Shown here one piece after another: positions 49,714 through 58,447 of a stretch of DNA of 64,000 nucleotides (the stretch's first letter is position 1; every line of letters begins with the position of its first letter). Source of the stretch: Lachnospiraceae bacterium (lineage in GTDB: Bacteria; Bacillota; Clostridia; Lachnospirales; Lachnospiraceae); NCBI GenBank assembly GCA_024698075.1, contig JAILRP010000010.1, positions 1 to 64,000 on the forward strand. The letters run 5' to 3'. The notes below the pieces were generated by a model. It was given only the letters and a program-made list of their open reading frames with translations. It had not been told where the DNA came from and ran no database searches. Position numbers and translations under genes: made by a program.

Positions 49714-52484
49714 AGAAGAGAGTACCTTTTCTGTCAAATTTCATAAGCTTCCTGCGAAGCGATGAGATCACGATGGACGCCAAGAGCCTTTATCTCGTGA
49801 TCATGTACAGCATCATCGTGAACACTATATATTCGGCAGTGTTTCTCATGACTCCGGTCAGCCGCTCCTGCCGCTTTATTTCCGTTGCGCTTCTGGCTTT
49901 TTACGTTCTGATGCTGTATCTTCTCATAAGATTTGATGAGGTGGCTCTGTTCAAGTACATTTATGTGATCACATGCAATTTCTTCATATTTCCGCTTTTG
50001 TTTTATCTTACGGGTAATCTGTTAAACGGCGCGCTTTTGTTCTTCCCGCTCGGTATCGTGTTTACCTTCTTCCTGATAAAGGAGAGGGTTGTGTATGTAC
50101 TGTTCGGATTTGAACTTATATGGTACAGCATCATTTTGGCGCTTCCGATGCTCGGGTTTTCCGAGTTCCTGTCATATTCCGAAAGCTTTCCCGAGTATTT
50201 CGGCATTCCCGAAAGCTTTGTCGGGGCGGCGTTTGCGCCGGTCTTTATCATAATCTACCAGACCGTGAACTATGAGAGGACGAGAAACCAGCTGAATGAA
50301 AGCAGCCGGATAATCGAATCTTCAAGGCTCAATAAGACGCGGTTCCTTGCAAATGTTACACATGAGATCCGCACACCGATGAATGCCATCATAGGAATGA
50401 ACGAGCTGATACTCAGGGAGGACCTAGACCCGGAATCAAGGGAGCTTGCTGAGAACATCAAGCTTTCATCCAATCAGCTGCTTCAGATCATAAACAACAT
50501 ACTCGAATTTTCCAAGCTCGATTCAAATAAGATGGAACTCTATCCCGTAAAATACGATTTCGGCGAGCTCATCACCGATATCATACATTCGGTGAGCAAC
50601 GAGTATGCATCAGATAATACCGAGTTTTATGCCAAGATCGATCCGAACATACCGAAAACTCTGTTCGGGGATATGCTGAGGATCAAGCAGGTGTTCATGT
50701 ACCTACTCTTCTCGGCGGTGCGCAGGATGTCCCAGAGCCGGATGACACTCGATGTTTCCGGCACTGTTGACCTCAACACCAACACCGTCATGCTCTCGTG
50801 CAACATTGCCGCATCAGGGTTCGGGCTGTCCGAGCGAGAGATAGATGCGATGCTTTCGGCCTACACGAAATATGACAGCAGACAGAAGAGCGATTATAAG
50901 GGCATGGGGCTCGAACTGTCGATATGCAAGGAGATACTCGAACTGATGGGCGGCACGCTTTCAATAAAGAGCGTTGAGGGTGTCGGAATGTCCGTCCATT
51001 TCGAACTCATAAACTATATCATCGAAGACACGCCCATAGTCCGCGTCAGTCCCATTAAGGAATACAACATCCTGATATATACCAAGAGGCCGGAAGATCA
51101 GGAAATATGGACGGATATCCTGGGCGAGTTCCAGCTGTATCCCAATTTCGTGAACGGACCGAACGCCTTCAGGCAGGCAGTAGAAAACAGGAAGTATACT
51201 CATATATTCATTGATGATGTTTACTATCCGATCCTGAAAGATACGCTGAAATCGGCACAGATAGGTGATGACGTGTTCATCATAACCGAAGCCGGCAGCG
51301 TATACAGCGATTTTGACAGCTGCAAGATAATAAGACGTCCTCTGACATCCATTAACATATCGGACTCGCTTAACAATGAATGGAATGAGGCATTTTATAA
51401 GGTAGCTCAGAAGAAAGAGACCGTTACGTATCCCGAAGGCCGTATAATAGTCGTGGATGATTCGATCGTCAACCTGAAAGTCCTCGAAGGGATGCTCAAC
51501 ACCTTTTCGGTCAATGTGACCAAGTGCAAGAGCGGTGCCGAAGCTCTCGAGGTGCTTCGGAGGGAAGAGTTCGATATGATCATACTCGATCAGAAAATGC
51601 CTGAAATGGATGGGATCGAGCTTCTTGGACTTATCAGAAAGCTTGAAAACGCGAATGCGATGGTCCCGATACTGTGTGCAACCGCGGATTTCGGCCCGGA
51701 AGTATCAAGGAAGCTCATTGCCGAGGGATTTCAGGATTATCTCGCAAAACCGGTCAGGAGATTTTATCTTGAAAGGATGCTCAGAAAATATATGCCGCCG
51801 GAGCTTGCGGAGAGCACCGTATCATATGAGCTTCCGGGCAAAGAGGAGAAAGAAGAGAAAAGTGCCGGGAAGGATCCGAAGAATATCGATTACGAGACCG
51901 GCCTGAAAAACGTCGGGGGAATGAGCGAAGCGTTTGCCTCTGTCATAAACTCATATTATCGGGAAGGGCTCGACAAGATCCGGCTTGTTTCGGAACTCCT
52001 TGAAAAGAAGGATTACAGAAACTATATCATAGAAGTCCATGCCCTTAAATCGAGCAGCGCAGCCATAGGGGCAGGCGGCATGTCCGATCTTTTCCGCGAA
52101 CTTGAGTTTGCCGGAAAGGCCGAAAATATCGAGTTTATCGAAAGTCATACTAAAAGCGTCCTGGAAGCTTTTGCGGATGTCCTCGGCATCATCAGGGAAT
52201 ACCTTGAGGGCAACGGATGGTTTGAGACGGGTGAGACGGCCGGACCGGAGGGCGAAGAGGTTGAAATCGATGATACAATGATAGATGAGCTTATTGAAGA
52301 CCTGACTGCCTTCAGCATAAAGGCCACAGAGGAAATGATCGGCAAATGTATAATCGTCAATTACGGAGAGGATGCCAACAGGACATTCAGGGATGTAAAG
52401 AGCGCCCTTGACGTATTTGACTATCATAAAGCAAAGGAACTGTTGACAGATCTGAAAAGGAGGAGAAATGAACCCGGTATATGA
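49710..52484 (+). CDS. Hybrid histidine (pseudo)kinase with receiver and HPt domains
   Basis: This 924-residue protein has six predicted N-terminal helices (about residues 30-195) and HisKA with His218 in VTHEIRTPMNAI. Its HATPase-like domain has lost key residues: the N-box reads QVFMYLLFSAVRR without Asn, and G1 reads NIAASGFGLS with no Asp. G2 is changed to KGMGLELSI. A degenerate receiver, an intact receiver (Asp627 in IILDQKMPEMDG) and a C-terminal HPt domain (His777 in EVHALKSSSAAIGA) follow. It probably cannot bind ATP normally and would act as a scaffold or phosphorelay with the kinase before it. The final 17 bases overlap the PNP gene. Confidence 0.85.
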   Translation: MKKRVPFLSNFISFLRSDEITMDAKSLYLVIMYSIIVNTIYSAVFLMTPVSRSCRFISVALLAFYVLMLYLLIRFDEVALFKYIYVITCNFFIFPLLFYLTGNLLNGALLFFPLGIVFTFFLIKERVVYVLFGFELIWYSIILALPMLGFSEFLSYSESFPEYFGIPESFVGAAFAPVFIIIYQTVNYERTRNQLNESSRIIESSRLNKTRFLANVTHEIRTPMNAIIGMNELILREDLDPESRELAENIKLSSNQLLQIINNILEFSKLDSNKMELYPVKYDFGELITDIIHSVSNEYASDNTEFYAKIDPNIPKTLFGDMLRIKQVFMYLLFSAVRRMSQSRMTLDVSGTVDLNTNTVMLSCNIAASGFGLSEREIDAMLSAYTKYDSRQKSDYKGMGLELSICKEILELMGGTLSIKSVEGVGMSVHFELINYIIEDTPIVRVSPIKEYNILIYTKRPEDQEIWTDILGEFQLYPNFVNGPNAFRQAVENRKYTHIFIDDVYYPILKDTLKSAQIGDDVFIITEAGSVYSDFDSCKIIRRPLTSINISDSLNNEWNEAFYKVAQKKETVTYPEGRIIVVDDSIVNLKVLEGMLNTFSVNVTKCKSGAEALEVLRREEFDMIILDQKMPEMDGIELLGLIRKLENANAMVPILCATADFGPEVSRKLIAEGFQDYLAKPVRRFYLERMLRKYMPPELAESTVSYELPGKEEKEEKSAGKDPKNIDYETGLKNVGGMSEAFASVINSYYREGLDKIRLVSELLEKKDYRNYIIEVHALKSSSAAIGAGGMSDLFRELEFAGKAENIEFIESHTKSVLEAFADVLGIIREYLEGNGWFETGETAGPEGEEVEIDDTMIDELIEDLTAFSIKATEEMIGKCIIVNYGEDANRTFRDVKSALDVFDYHKAKELLTDLKRRRNEPGI

Positions 52485-53298
52485 AAAGCTTATGAGCTGC
52501 TACGAAAGTGTAAGGAGAAAGACTGATTTTGAACCGAAGGTCGCACTCGTGCTCGGTTCGGGACTCGGAAAATTCGCCGATGAGATCGAGGTCACTGCAA
52601 GGATACCGTATAACGAGATCGAAGGATTTCCGATCTCAACCGTGCCCGGACATGCGGGCCAGTTCGTATTCGGGTATATTGAAGGCGTGCCTGTTGTCTG
52701 CATGCAGGGAAGGGTACATTATTATGAAGGCTATCCGATAACCGATGTTGTCCTTCCGGCAAGGCTGATGGGACTTCTGGGTGCAAAATATCTGTTCCTC
52801 ACGAATGCCTCGGGCGGCATCAACCGCGATTTTAAGGCCGGTGATTTTATGATGCTTACAGACCATATTTCGCTGTTTGCCCCCAATCCGCTGATCGGGC
52901 CCAACATTGATGAGATCGGGACACGTTTCCCGGACATGTCGTCGGTTTATGATCCGATACTCTGTGATATAATCCTTTCGGTCGCCGATGACTACGGGAT
53001 CGAGATGCAGTCAGGAGTATATGCACAGCTTACCGGCCCTTCTTTTGAGAGCCCCGCAGAGATAAGGATGCTCGGCAAGCTCGGTGTGGATGCTGTAGGC
53101 ATGAGTACCGTTGTTGAAGCGATAGCGGCTAACCATATGGGGATGAAAGTATGCGCCATCTCATGCGTCTGCAATCTTGCGGCCGGCATACAGGAAACGC
53201 CCCTGACCCATGATGAGGTCCAGGAAGCCGCGGCCAAGGCGGCACCGCTTTTTAAACAGATAGTACGTGAAAGCATTATCAGGATCGGAGCATTATAA
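52468..53298 (+). CDS. punA: Purine nucleoside phosphorylase
   Basis: This PNP splits purine nucleosides with phosphate to base plus ribose-1-phosphate. The 276-residue trimeric-type enzyme (family PNP/MTAP) has LVLGSGLGKFADEI, the phosphate-binding MQGRVHYYEGYP, FLTNASGGINRDFKAGD and VGMSTVVEAIAANHMGM. Start at 52468 overlaps the preceding kinase by 17 bases; AAGGAGGAG inside the kinase end is the ribosome site. It starts a nucleoside salvage group: PNP, binding lipoprotein, cytidine deaminase, amidohydrolase. Confidence 0.94.
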   Translation: MNPVYEKLMSCYESVRRKTDFEPKVALVLGSGLGKFADEIEVTARIPYNEIEGFPISTVPGHAGQFVFGYIEGVPVVCMQGRVHYYEGYPITDVVLPARLMGLLGAKYLFLTNASGGINRDFKAGDFMMLTDHISLFAPNPLIGPNIDEIGTRFPDMSSVYDPILCDIILSVADDYGIEMQSGVYAQLTGPSFESPAEIRMLGKLGVDAVGMSTVVEAIAANHMGMKVCAISCVCNLAAGIQETPLTHDEVQEAAAKAAPLFKQIVRESIIRIGAL

Positions 53299-53300
53299 TA

Positions 53301-54389
53301 TTGCACAGAATTAAGAAAAACATCATCATATTTGCAGTCCTTGCCTCCGTATTGGCATCCGGACTGTCAGGCTGCAGTAAAAAGACCGCAGATGACAAGC
53401 CTGTCGACATCGTGCTGATCACGGATTACGGTACCATAGATGACAATTCCTTCAACCAGCTTGCATGGGAAGGGATGAAGCAGTATGCCGAGGAGGCCGG
53501 GCTTGCATATGAATACTATCATCCCGAGGATACGGATACCGACAGCATCATGGCACAGTTCAAACGTGGAGTCGGAAACGGTGCCCGGCTTTTCGTCTGT
53601 CCCGGAAGCATGCTCGAGGTGCCTGTTTACAATGCAATGAAGAAATATAAGAAAGCGAGCTTCATCCTTGTTGACGGACTTCCGCACAGTGAGGAAAGTG
53701 ATGAGCCTGAGATAGCCGAAAACGTTTCCTCGATTACATTTGCCGAAGAACAGGCAGGATTTCTTGCCGGATATGCAGCCGTCCGTGACGGCTACAAAGG
53801 ACTCGGTTTTGTCGGAGGGATACCGATAGATCCGGTCATAAGATACGGATACGGCTTCGTTCAGGGGGCCGACTATGCAGCAATAGAGATGGGCGTGAAA
53901 GTCCATATCAGGTATACGTATACGAACACCTTCTCCGACGAGGGGGGTATAGAGGACCTGGCCTCCGCCTGGTATGAGGATGATACGAAGGTGATCTTCG
54001 CATGCGGTGGGGCTATAGGCAAATCGGTAATGCGCGCCGCCGAAAATCATAACGGAAAGGTGATCGGCGTTGATATCGACCAGTCCGGTGAATCGGAGAC
54101 CGTTATAACATCCGCGATGAAGGACATAAGGTCGTCGGTGTATAATGATGTGAGATCGTTCTTTGAAGGGACTTTTGCCGGAGGCACCGAAACATGTGTA
54201 ACAGCCAAGACAAACGGCGTCTGCCTCCCGATGGAGACCTCGAGGTTTGAGAAGTTTGACGAAGAAAGCTATGAAGCGATCTATTCACATCTGGTTGACG
54301 GTATGATAGTTCCGTATAACCGGACCGATATAGGGACATGTGAAGAGCTGACGCTTGTGAACACTGAAGTGACATTTATAGAATACTGA
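53301..54389 (+). CDS. BMP-family nucleoside-binding lipoprotein
   Basis: This 362-residue protein has a lipoprotein signal (KKNIIIFAVLASVLASGLSG followed by Cys, lipobox LSGC) and the BMP/PnrA-like fold: VLITDYGTIDDNSFNQLAWE at the N-terminus, then FVCPGSMLEVPVYNA, and KVIGVDIDQSG near the C-terminus. Family members bind nucleosides for ABC import. It starts with TTG (53301), ten bases after GGAG, because no suitable ATG exists before the signal peptide. No permease or ATPase genes are adjacent. Position two bases after PNP and two before cytidine deaminase supports a nucleoside substrate. Confidence 0.86.
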   Translation: MHRIKKNIIIFAVLASVLASGLSGCSKKTADDKPVDIVLITDYGTIDDNSFNQLAWEGMKQYAEEAGLAYEYYHPEDTDTDSIMAQFKRGVGNGARLFVCPGSMLEVPVYNAMKKYKKASFILVDGLPHSEESDEPEIAENVSSITFAEEQAGFLAGYAAVRDGYKGLGFVGGIPIDPVIRYGYGFVQGADYAAIEMGVKVHIRYTYTNTFSDEGGIEDLASAWYEDDTKVIFACGGAIGKSVMRAAENHNGKVIGVDIDQSGESETVITSAMKDIRSSVYNDVRSFFEGTFAGGTETCVTAKTNGVCLPMETSRFEKFDEESYEAIYSHLVDGMIVPYNRTDIGTCEELTLVNTEVTFIEY

Positions 54390-54391
54390 GA

Positions 54392-54820
54392 ATGAATGCT
54401 ATGGACAGGAACGGACTTATAAAAGCGGCTTTCGAAGCCAGAAAAAATGCATATGCGCCTTATTCGAACTTCAAGGTGGGCGCGGCACTGTTATGTGATG
54501 ACGGATCGGTCGTAAAGGGGGCAAACATTGAAAATGCCTCTTACGGAGCCACTATCTGTGCGGAAAGGTCTGCCGTATGCTCGGCGGTCTCATCTGGGAA
54601 AAGATCATTTTCGGCGATAGCCGTGGTCGGCGGAGACGCATCGGAGACGGATCTTCTTGGCGGATACGCAATGCCGTGCGGAATATGCCGTCAGGTGCTT
54701 CGGGAATTTTCAGATCCCGATGCCTTTACGGTCATTGTGGCCAGATCGCTTACAGACAGCAGGGAATATACACTTTCAGCGATCCTGCCCGAGAGTTTCG
54801 GGCCGGACAATCTGAAATGA
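54392..54820 (+). CDS. cdd: Cytidine deaminase
   Basis: Cdd hydrolyses cytidine and deoxycytidine to uridine and deoxyuridine. The 142-residue protein has the small tetrameric zinc enzyme motifs NIENASYGATICAERSAVCS (C/H-A-E with Cys ligand and catalytic Glu) and MPCGICRQVLREF (P-C-x2-C). Start at 54392; the next ATG at 54401 is also possible. The ribosome site is weak (GAG), and translation may be coupled to the BMP gene two bases before. Confidence 0.95.
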   Translation: MNAMDRNGLIKAAFEARKNAYAPYSNFKVGAALLCDDGSVVKGANIENASYGATICAERSAVCSAVSSGKRSFSAIAVVGGDASETDLLGGYAMPCGICRQVLREFSDPDAFTVIVARSLTDSREYTLSAILPESFGPDNLK

Positions 54821-54839
54821 CAGAAATCGGAGGAACAAT

Positions 54840-56120
54840 ATGAAAACAAGACTTTATAATGCAAGGCTCCTTACCATGGATAACGGCACGGAGGTTACGG
54901 AAGGAGAGATATGGATCGACGGTGATACGATCACATATGCCGGAAGTGATGTGCCGGATATAGAGGCTTCCGGCCCACAATTCGATGTGGTCCGGGACTG
55001 CGGAAGGAATGTGCTCATGCCGAGCTTCAAGGATGCGCATACACATTCGGCAATGACCGGAATGCGTTCATATGCGGATGACATGCCGCTTTGGGAGTGG
55101 CTATCAACAAAGATATTTCCTCTCGAGGCAAAACTTGAGGCAAAAGATATATATGAATTCACAAAGCTGGCCGTTCTTGAATATCTCGCGGGCGGCGTCA
55201 CTGCGGTTTTTGATATGTATTCATACCCGGATGAGACGGCATCTGCCTGCAGGGAAATGGGGATCCGTTATGTCGGATGCTGCGACATCAACAAGTTCGG
55301 GCCCAATATAGACGAAGTAGGAAAAAGATATGAGCGTCTGAATAAAAACGACGGATTTTCAAGCTATTTCATCGGATTTCATGCCGAGTATACGTGCACA
55401 AAAGAGCTGCTTGCCGAGCTGAGCGCCATCGCGGCCGAATATAAATCTCCGGTCTTCACGCATAACTCGGAGACGGAAAAGGAAGTCAGGGAGTGTTGGG
55501 AGCGCCACAATATGTCGCCGACTCAGCTTTTTGAGAGCCTTGACATGTTCAGATACGGAGGAGGGGGATACCACTGCGTATATCTTGATGATGAGGATAT
55601 TGAGATATTCAAGGCTCACGATCTGACCGTTGTCACAAATCCGGGTTCGAACACAAAGCTTGCAAGCGGGATCGCTCCGGTGACAAGATACCTGAAGGAA
55701 GGGATAAATGTTGCCATAGGTACAGACGGTCCTTCCTCAAACAACAGCCTTGACATGTTCAGGGAAATGTTCCTTGTAACCGGACTTGCCAAACTTCATG
55801 ACATGGATGCTGCGGCAGCGGTACCTTCAGAGGTGCTGAAGATGGCGACCGTGAACGGCAGCAGATGCATGGGCCTTAACGACTGTGATGTCCTGGCTCC
55901 TGGAAAGAAGGCGGATATCATCATGATAGACATGCATCAGCCCAATATGCAGCCGATCAACAATATAGCTGACAACATTGTTTATTCCGGAAGCCGCGCA
56001 AATGTCAAGATGACGATGTGCGCCGGATCGATCCTTTACGAGGACGGAGTTTTTATCGGACAGGATGCCGAGAAGATATATGACAGTGCCAACAGCATAA
56101 TGGCGAAATACAGGGAATAA
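54840..56120 (+). CDS. Amidohydrolase, SAH/MTA/nucleobase deaminase family
   Basis: This 426-residue metal-dependent hydrolase belongs to the TRZ/ATZ branch of the amidohydrolase superfamily. It has the first metal ligands in SFKDAHTHSAMTGM (H-x-H), FHAEYT (His), THNSETEKEV (His) and IGTDGPSSNNSLDMF (Asp). Members deaminate S-adenosylhomocysteine, methylthioadenosine, guanine or cytosine. The neighbouring nucleoside genes suggest a nucleoside or base substrate, but it cannot be fixed by eye. Start: GGAGG, eight bases before the ATG. Confidence 0.86.
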   Translation: MKTRLYNARLLTMDNGTEVTEGEIWIDGDTITYAGSDVPDIEASGPQFDVVRDCGRNVLMPSFKDAHTHSAMTGMRSYADDMPLWEWLSTKIFPLEAKLEAKDIYEFTKLAVLEYLAGGVTAVFDMYSYPDETASACREMGIRYVGCCDINKFGPNIDEVGKRYERLNKNDGFSSYFIGFHAEYTCTKELLAELSAIAAEYKSPVFTHNSETEKEVRECWERHNMSPTQLFESLDMFRYGGGGYHCVYLDDEDIEIFKAHDLTVVTNPGSNTKLASGIAPVTRYLKEGINVAIGTDGPSSNNSLDMFREMFLVTGLAKLHDMDAAAAVPSEVLKMATVNGSRCMGLNDCDVLAPGKKADIIMIDMHQPNMQPINNIADNIVYSGSRANVKMTMCAGSILYEDGVFIGQDAEKIYDSANSIMAKYRE

Positions 56121-56123
56121 CGG

Positions 56124-57773
56124 ATGGGAACAGTCATTTTCTGGATCCTTATAGCGCTTCTTGTCCTTGCGCTCATAGCATCTTCGGCATTTCATGAAAG
56201 AAGAAAGCTCTTATCAAGAAGAGAGCATATAAGGGAAACATTCGGCAGAAAGGATGACGGCCTTCATGATACGGACGCATTCGATGCCGCTCCAATGCTC
56301 TTTGAGCATAAAAAAAGCATCAGGCCGGAAGATTTTTACCTGGACGGGATCACCGCAAACGATCTGTCGCTCAAAGACATATACTCACGGATGAACAGAT
56401 GCCTGACATCCCCGGGTTCTGACTATCTGTACTGCCGCTTCCTGACGATGCCTCATGATAAGAGCGAGGGAGAAGCGATATATGAGAGCGTAGAATCATA
56501 TCTTGCGGATAAGGATAAGGCCGTAAGGCTTCTGCATATCCTTGACGGTTACGGACATCGGAGCGGTACGGATGAGTTCAGGCTGATAAGCGAACTTACG
56601 GATTCGGGGCAGAAGAGCATCATATATGATATCCTTCCGTTTGCAGCTCTTGTCCTGGCGATCGTAATGATCCCTGCGGCTCCCCTTCCGGGTTCGGCGC
56701 TTGCGCTCATCCTCCTCGGAGTATGCGTGTACACTTACTTCTCTGGAAGAAGACATATGGAAGGCAGTCTGAAGGGACTGGCCTTAAGCCTCAGGCTTAT
56801 AGGGTGCGCCGAAGAACTGGCGCATGAGGGATGCTCTGATCTTTCAGCATATTCAGGCCTGTTCAGACTGAAGAAAGGAAATTTCCTGATCCCCTACAAA
56901 GACCGGACCGTATCGGATCCCCTTTCGCTGATCTTTGACTATGTAAGGATGATCACTCATATAGATCTTATAGTCTTTAAATTAAGGCTTTCATCTGTTG
57001 TAAAGCATTATGAGGACATTCAGGCGCTTTATGAAGATGTCGGGAGATTGGATGCGGTACTGGCTATAGCTTCATATCTGAACGAACGGCCGTTCTGCAG
57101 GGCCGCGCTGTCCGACGATAACACTCTTTCAGCCACAGGGCTTTATCATCCGCTTGTTTCCGATCCTGTATGCAATGACATCGAGACGGCCGGCGGTGTT
57201 CTCGTCACCGGTTCAAATGCATCGGGAAAATCGACGTTCCTGAAGGCAGTCGGGCTGAACACCCTCTTTGCCAGAAGCCTTGGGATCGCTTTCGCCTCGT
57301 ATTTTATAGCGGGGGCAGAAAAGCTTTATACGTCGATGGCGATCAATGACGATATAATAGGCAGAGAGAGTTACTACGTTGTCGAGGCAAGATCGATAAA
57401 GCGCATATGCGATGCCGCATCTGACGGAAAGATACTGTGCATAATAGATGAGGTGCTCCGCGGTACGAATACAACGGAAAGGATAGCGGCAAGCTCAAAG
57501 ATACTTGAATCGCTCTGCGTTCCGAATGTTCTGTGTTTTGCCGCGACACATGATCTTGAGCTTACTTATCTTCTAAAAGACCGGATGGATCTTTACTGCT
57601 TTACGGAGGAGATCGTAGGTGACAACGTCACGTTTCCGTTCACCATAAAGAAGGGCATTTCCGACAGGACTAATGCCATAAGGCTTCTGTCCATGATGGG
57701 ATTTGACAGAAAGATCGTGGACGGGGCAGATGAACTTGTCGGCAGATATAATTCTACGGGGAAGTGGTCATAG
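56124..57773 (+). CDS. Membrane-anchored MutS-like ATPase
   Basis: This 549-residue protein has an N-terminal membrane helix (residues 4-22) and a hairpin of two helices (about residues 170-210). A helical region follows, then a C-terminal MutS-type ATPase: Walker A GSNASGKST (from residue 363), Walker B CIIDEVLRGTNTTER and switch ATHDLEL. The mismatch-recognition and connector domains of real MutS are absent. Such membrane MutS-like proteins occur in Firmicutes, with no known function; DNA repair at the membrane is only a guess. It starts three bases after the amidohydrolase and abuts rnhA. Confidence 0.82.
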   Translation: MGTVIFWILIALLVLALIASSAFHERRKLLSRREHIRETFGRKDDGLHDTDAFDAAPMLFEHKKSIRPEDFYLDGITANDLSLKDIYSRMNRCLTSPGSDYLYCRFLTMPHDKSEGEAIYESVESYLADKDKAVRLLHILDGYGHRSGTDEFRLISELTDSGQKSIIYDILPFAALVLAIVMIPAAPLPGSALALILLGVCVYTYFSGRRHMEGSLKGLALSLRLIGCAEELAHEGCSDLSAYSGLFRLKKGNFLIPYKDRTVSDPLSLIFDYVRMITHIDLIVFKLRLSSVVKHYEDIQALYEDVGRLDAVLAIASYLNERPFCRAALSDDNTLSATGLYHPLVSDPVCNDIETAGGVLVTGSNASGKSTFLKAVGLNTLFARSLGIAFASYFIAGAEKLYTSMAINDDIIGRESYYVVEARSIKRICDAASDGKILCIIDEVLRGTNTTERIAASSKILESLCVPNVLCFAATHDLELTYLLKDRMDLYCFTEEIVGDNVTFPFTIKKGISDRTNAIRLLSMMGFDRKIVDGADELVGRYNSTGKWS

Positions 57774-58247
57774 ATGAAAGTCACGATATATACGGACGGC
57801 AGTGCAAGAGGCAATCCCGACGGTCCGGGAGGATACGGTGTCATACTACGGTATGTAGATCCAAAGGGGAACGTCCATGAGAGCGAAAGAAGTGCCGGAT
57901 ATAAAAAAACTACGAACAACCGGATGGAACTGATGGGTGTCATTACCGGGCTTGAAAGCCTGAACAGGCCGTGTGACGTCGAGATCGTATCTGACAGCAG
58001 GTACGTGACCGATGCATTTAACAAAAATTGGATAGATAACTGGACAAAGAACGGCTGGAGAAAGGCAGACAAAAAACCTGTAATGAACGTTGACCTTTGG
58101 AAAAGGCTACTTAACGCCATGGCTCCGCATAATGTCACTTTTACATGGGTTAAGGGACATGCGGACAACCCCGACAACGAAAGATGTGATAAAATGGCAG
58201 TTGAGGCGGCTCTTTCCGAAGAGCTTCTGGACGATACGCCCGGTTGA
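57774..58247 (+). CDS. rnhA: Ribonuclease HI
   Basis: RNase HI cuts RNA in RNA-DNA hybrids. The 157-residue protein begins VTIYTDGSARGNPDGPGGYG, with the first catalytic Asp. NNRMELMGVI (Glu), IVSDSRYV (Asp) and WVKGHADNPDNERCD (His and final Asp) complete the DEDD set. It includes the basic handle region WTKNGWRKADKKPV. The ATG directly follows the TAG of the MutS-like gene, with no gap. Confidence 0.96.
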   Translation: MKVTIYTDGSARGNPDGPGGYGVILRYVDPKGNVHESERSAGYKKTTNNRMELMGVITGLESLNRPCDVEIVSDSRYVTDAFNKNWIDNWTKNGWRKADKKPVMNVDLWKRLLNAMAPHNVTFTWVKGHADNPDNERCDKMAVEAALSEELLDDTPG

Positions 58248-58294
58248 TGTTATATTGTGTGGTATTACGATAAAGATTTTTCGGAGGGATCAAA

Positions 58295-58447
58295 ATGATA
58301 GCTTTTTTCAATACTTTCTTATCGTACCTTATACTCGTCATCATATCGATGGCAGTCATTGTCGCTGCAGTGATCTGCGGCAAGAAGCTCCGTGAGATGA
58401 AGGATGCCAAGGAGAGCAGTGAAAATTCCCAGAAGGAGCAGCAGTAA
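58295..58447 (+). CDS. Small single-pass membrane protein
   Basis: This 50-residue protein reads MIAFFNTFLSYLILVIISMA, continues VIVAAVICGKK and ends with a charged, Ser/Gln/Glu-rich tail. One membrane helix (about residues 7-28) precedes a basic K-K-L-R stop-transfer segment, so the tail should be cytoplasmic. GGAGG lies eight bases before the ATG. The stop codon directly abuts the thrC start (TAA-ATG), an unusually tight junction. The gene is too short for motif assignment; similar small proteins occur beside thrC in related bacteria as I recall, with no known function. Confidence 0.7.
   Translation: MIAFFNTFLSYLILVIISMAVIVAAVICGKKLREMKDAKESSENSQKEQQ

Noticed and set aside
58244-58271. Promoter-like TTGATG-16-TACGAT before the small membrane gene
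   Set aside because: The match is poor and the -35 is formed by the rnhA stop; not strong enough to list as a feature.
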